Source: Schumannella luteola (GTDB taxonomy: Bacteria; Actinomycetota; Actinomycetes; Actinomycetales; Microbacteriaceae). From it: 64,000 bases of DNA. Where the stretch lies: positions 3,690,751-3,754,750 of the forward strand of contig NZ_JACBZY010000001.1 in the NCBI RefSeq assembly GCF_013408685.1, in the 5' to 3' direction. Numbering within the stretch: position 1 is the stretch's first letter; each line of letters begins with the position of its first letter. The translations under genes were made by a program, and so were the position numbers. Below, piece by piece: positions 63,019 to 64,000 of this stretch. The notes beneath the pieces were generated by a model, which worked only from the letters and a program-made list of their open reading frames with translations, was not told the DNA's origin and ran no database searches.

Positions 63019-64000
63019 TTACTTCGAGACGAGCGTCAGCGTCACCTTGGAGGTGTACGTGCCGGCCTTCGACTTCGCCGGGGCGACGAAGGTGAGGTCG
63101 GCGTCGACGACGCTGGTGCCGCTCGTGCCGGCCGCAGCCGACGCGAACTTGTTGTCACCGGCGGTGCCGGCCTGGTTTCCCGCCGCCGCGGCCGCGGGGC
63201 CGGAGGTGACGAGGGGCTTCACACCGAGCTGCTTGGCGTCGATGTCGTCAGCCGAGGTTCCACCGGTGAGGCTGAACTTCGCGACGCCGCTGGTGAGGTC
63301 CCAACCGGGGGTCGACGACACGCGGCCGTCCTTGATGGTGACCGAGCCGAGCTTTCCGGTGGAGGTCGAGAGACCGTTCACCAGGGCCGCGGTGCCGAGG
63401 GTCGCCTTCGCGCCGGCAGGAACCGAGAGCTCGAGCGCGCCATCCTGCGCCGCGACGGTCGTCGCCGAGACGTCGACCGAAGCGGTCTGCGTGCCGGCCG
63501 GCGGGTCGGTCGGCGTGGTCGACTCGGCGGGCGAGTCGAAGGTGTAGGTGTCGGTGCCCTTGACGATGTGGACGGTGTTGAAGATGACGCCGCCGTCCGC
63601 GATGGCCGTGCCGGTGTTCTTGGTGAACGCGATGCCGACGCTGTAGTCGCCACCGATCGCCTGGATCGACGCCGCGTTGCCGTTGGTGAGGCTCGCCAGG
63701 TCGGCGCTCGGCAGCTGGACGTCCTTGGTTCCGCGCTTGAAGGCGCCGGCTCCGGTCGCGATCCAGTTGGTGATGGTGCGCTCCTCGCCCGGCTTGGAGA
63801 GGAACATCACGACCTCCTCGGCGTCAGTCGAACCCTTGAAGTTCGACCACGTCGCGGTGGGGCTGGCCACAGGGCTGTCGCCCCAGTGGAGCACCGTGTC
63901 AGCCGCGTACGGCTGAAGGGTGGTGCCGTTGAGGGTGTACCACTTCGCGGCAGAACCGGCAGGGGTGGCCGTTGCGGCGTTGCCGCCGCGACGGGGCTGA
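63019..64000 (-). CDS. WxL-like secreted surface protein, 5' end outside the window
   Basis: The frame is open to the right edge, so at least 326 residues are present and the start is missing. It includes AAKWYTLNGTTLQPYAADT, a domain with FLSKPGEERTITNWIATGAG and YSVGIAFTKNTGTAIADGG, a short Thr/Pro linker, and a C-terminal beta-rich domain with TPGWDLTSGVAKFSLTGG and LTFVAPAKSKAGTYTSKVTL. The W-D-L motif and the closing strand resemble WxL surface domains. It is the first visible gene of the cluster and probably the secreted partner of the DUF916 protein. Confidence 0.75.
   Translation of the reverse strand, partial: QPRRGGNAATATPAGSAAKWYTLNGTTLQPYAADTVLHWGDSPVASPTATWSNFKGSTDAEEVVMFLSKPGEERTITNWIATGAGAFKRGTKDVQLPSADLASLTNGNAASIQAIGGDYSVGIAFTKNTGTAIADGGVIFNTVHIVKGTDTYTFDSPAESTTPTDPPAGTQTASVDVSATTVAAQDGALELSVPAGAKATLGTAALVNGLSTSTGKLGSVTIKDGRVSSTPGWDLTSGVAKFSLTGGTSADDIDAKQLGVKPLVTSGPAAAAAGNQAGTAGDNKFASAAAGTSGTSVVDADLTFVAPAKSKAGTYTSKVTLTLVSK

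Overview
The window is a GC-rich actinobacterial chromosome segment, most likely from the family Microbacteriaceae. This rests on very high GC in third codon positions, the actinobacterial order tlyA - small ORF - nadK-recN-pyrG-Nudix-xerD, a small DUF7882-type protein that I know from this family, and actinobacterial rRNA sequences. No mobile element, CRISPR array or tRNA gene was seen. Gene density is high, with many 4-base start/stop overlaps (ATGA, GTGA).

Layout. 0-2.8 kb: a MarR regulator divergent from an isochorismatase-like hydrolase and a 14-TM-type MFS exporter. 2.8-8.0 kb: a PLP decarboxylase and TetR regulator divergent from agmatine deiminase and an amidase, with a palindromic operator between them. 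8.0-15.4 kb: a carbohydrate block (secreted GH16 glucanase, two Gfo/Idh/MocA dehydrogenases, a sugar porter, a LacI regulator and a TIM-barrel isomerase) with a clear promoter and operator. 15.5-18 kb: an aldo/keto reductase, TetR and GntR regulators. 18-21.4 kb: a GMC oxidoreductase, then an alpha/beta-hydrolase fused to a gluconate-2-dehydrogenase subunit-3-like domain that seems to use a CTG start, then a small membrane protein. 21.4-36.4 kb: a stress-type accessory region (PfpI, three SDRs, a GH15 enzyme, FAD reductase, Dps, HAD, 2H phosphoesterase, paired SMR pumps, tandem paralogous membrane proteins, GlsB/YeaQ protein). 36.5-44.9 kb: housekeeping genes xerD, a Nudix ADP-ribose pyrophosphatase, pyrG, recN, nadK, tlyA and a HAD-IIA phosphatase. 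44.9-47.9 kb: a 1010-residue low-complexity TPR protein. 48.0-53.3 kb: one rRNA operon (16S-23S-5S, minus strand, no spacer tRNA). 53.9-58.6 kb: gltX, a lipoprotein, an MFS protein and an FAH-family hydrolase.

58.8-64.0 kb is the most unusual part. It is a minus-strand cell-surface cluster: a WxL-like secreted protein running off the right edge, a DUF916-type protein, a Gly/Ser-rich membrane protein, a sortase-fold membrane protein without an evident catalytic cysteine, and a PstB-type ATPase with a long Pro/Ala-rich N-terminal extension. Between about 59.6 and 62.3 kb these genes are broken by many frameshifts, yet the protein sequence stays recognisable when frames are switched. That fits consensus indel errors better than old decay.

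Regulation visible in the sequence includes operators for the MarR, TetR, LacI and second TetR genes, several convergent-gene terminators, and a set of genes with a TANNNT hexamer 6-8 bases before the start codon and no Shine-Dalgarno, which suggests leaderless mRNAs.
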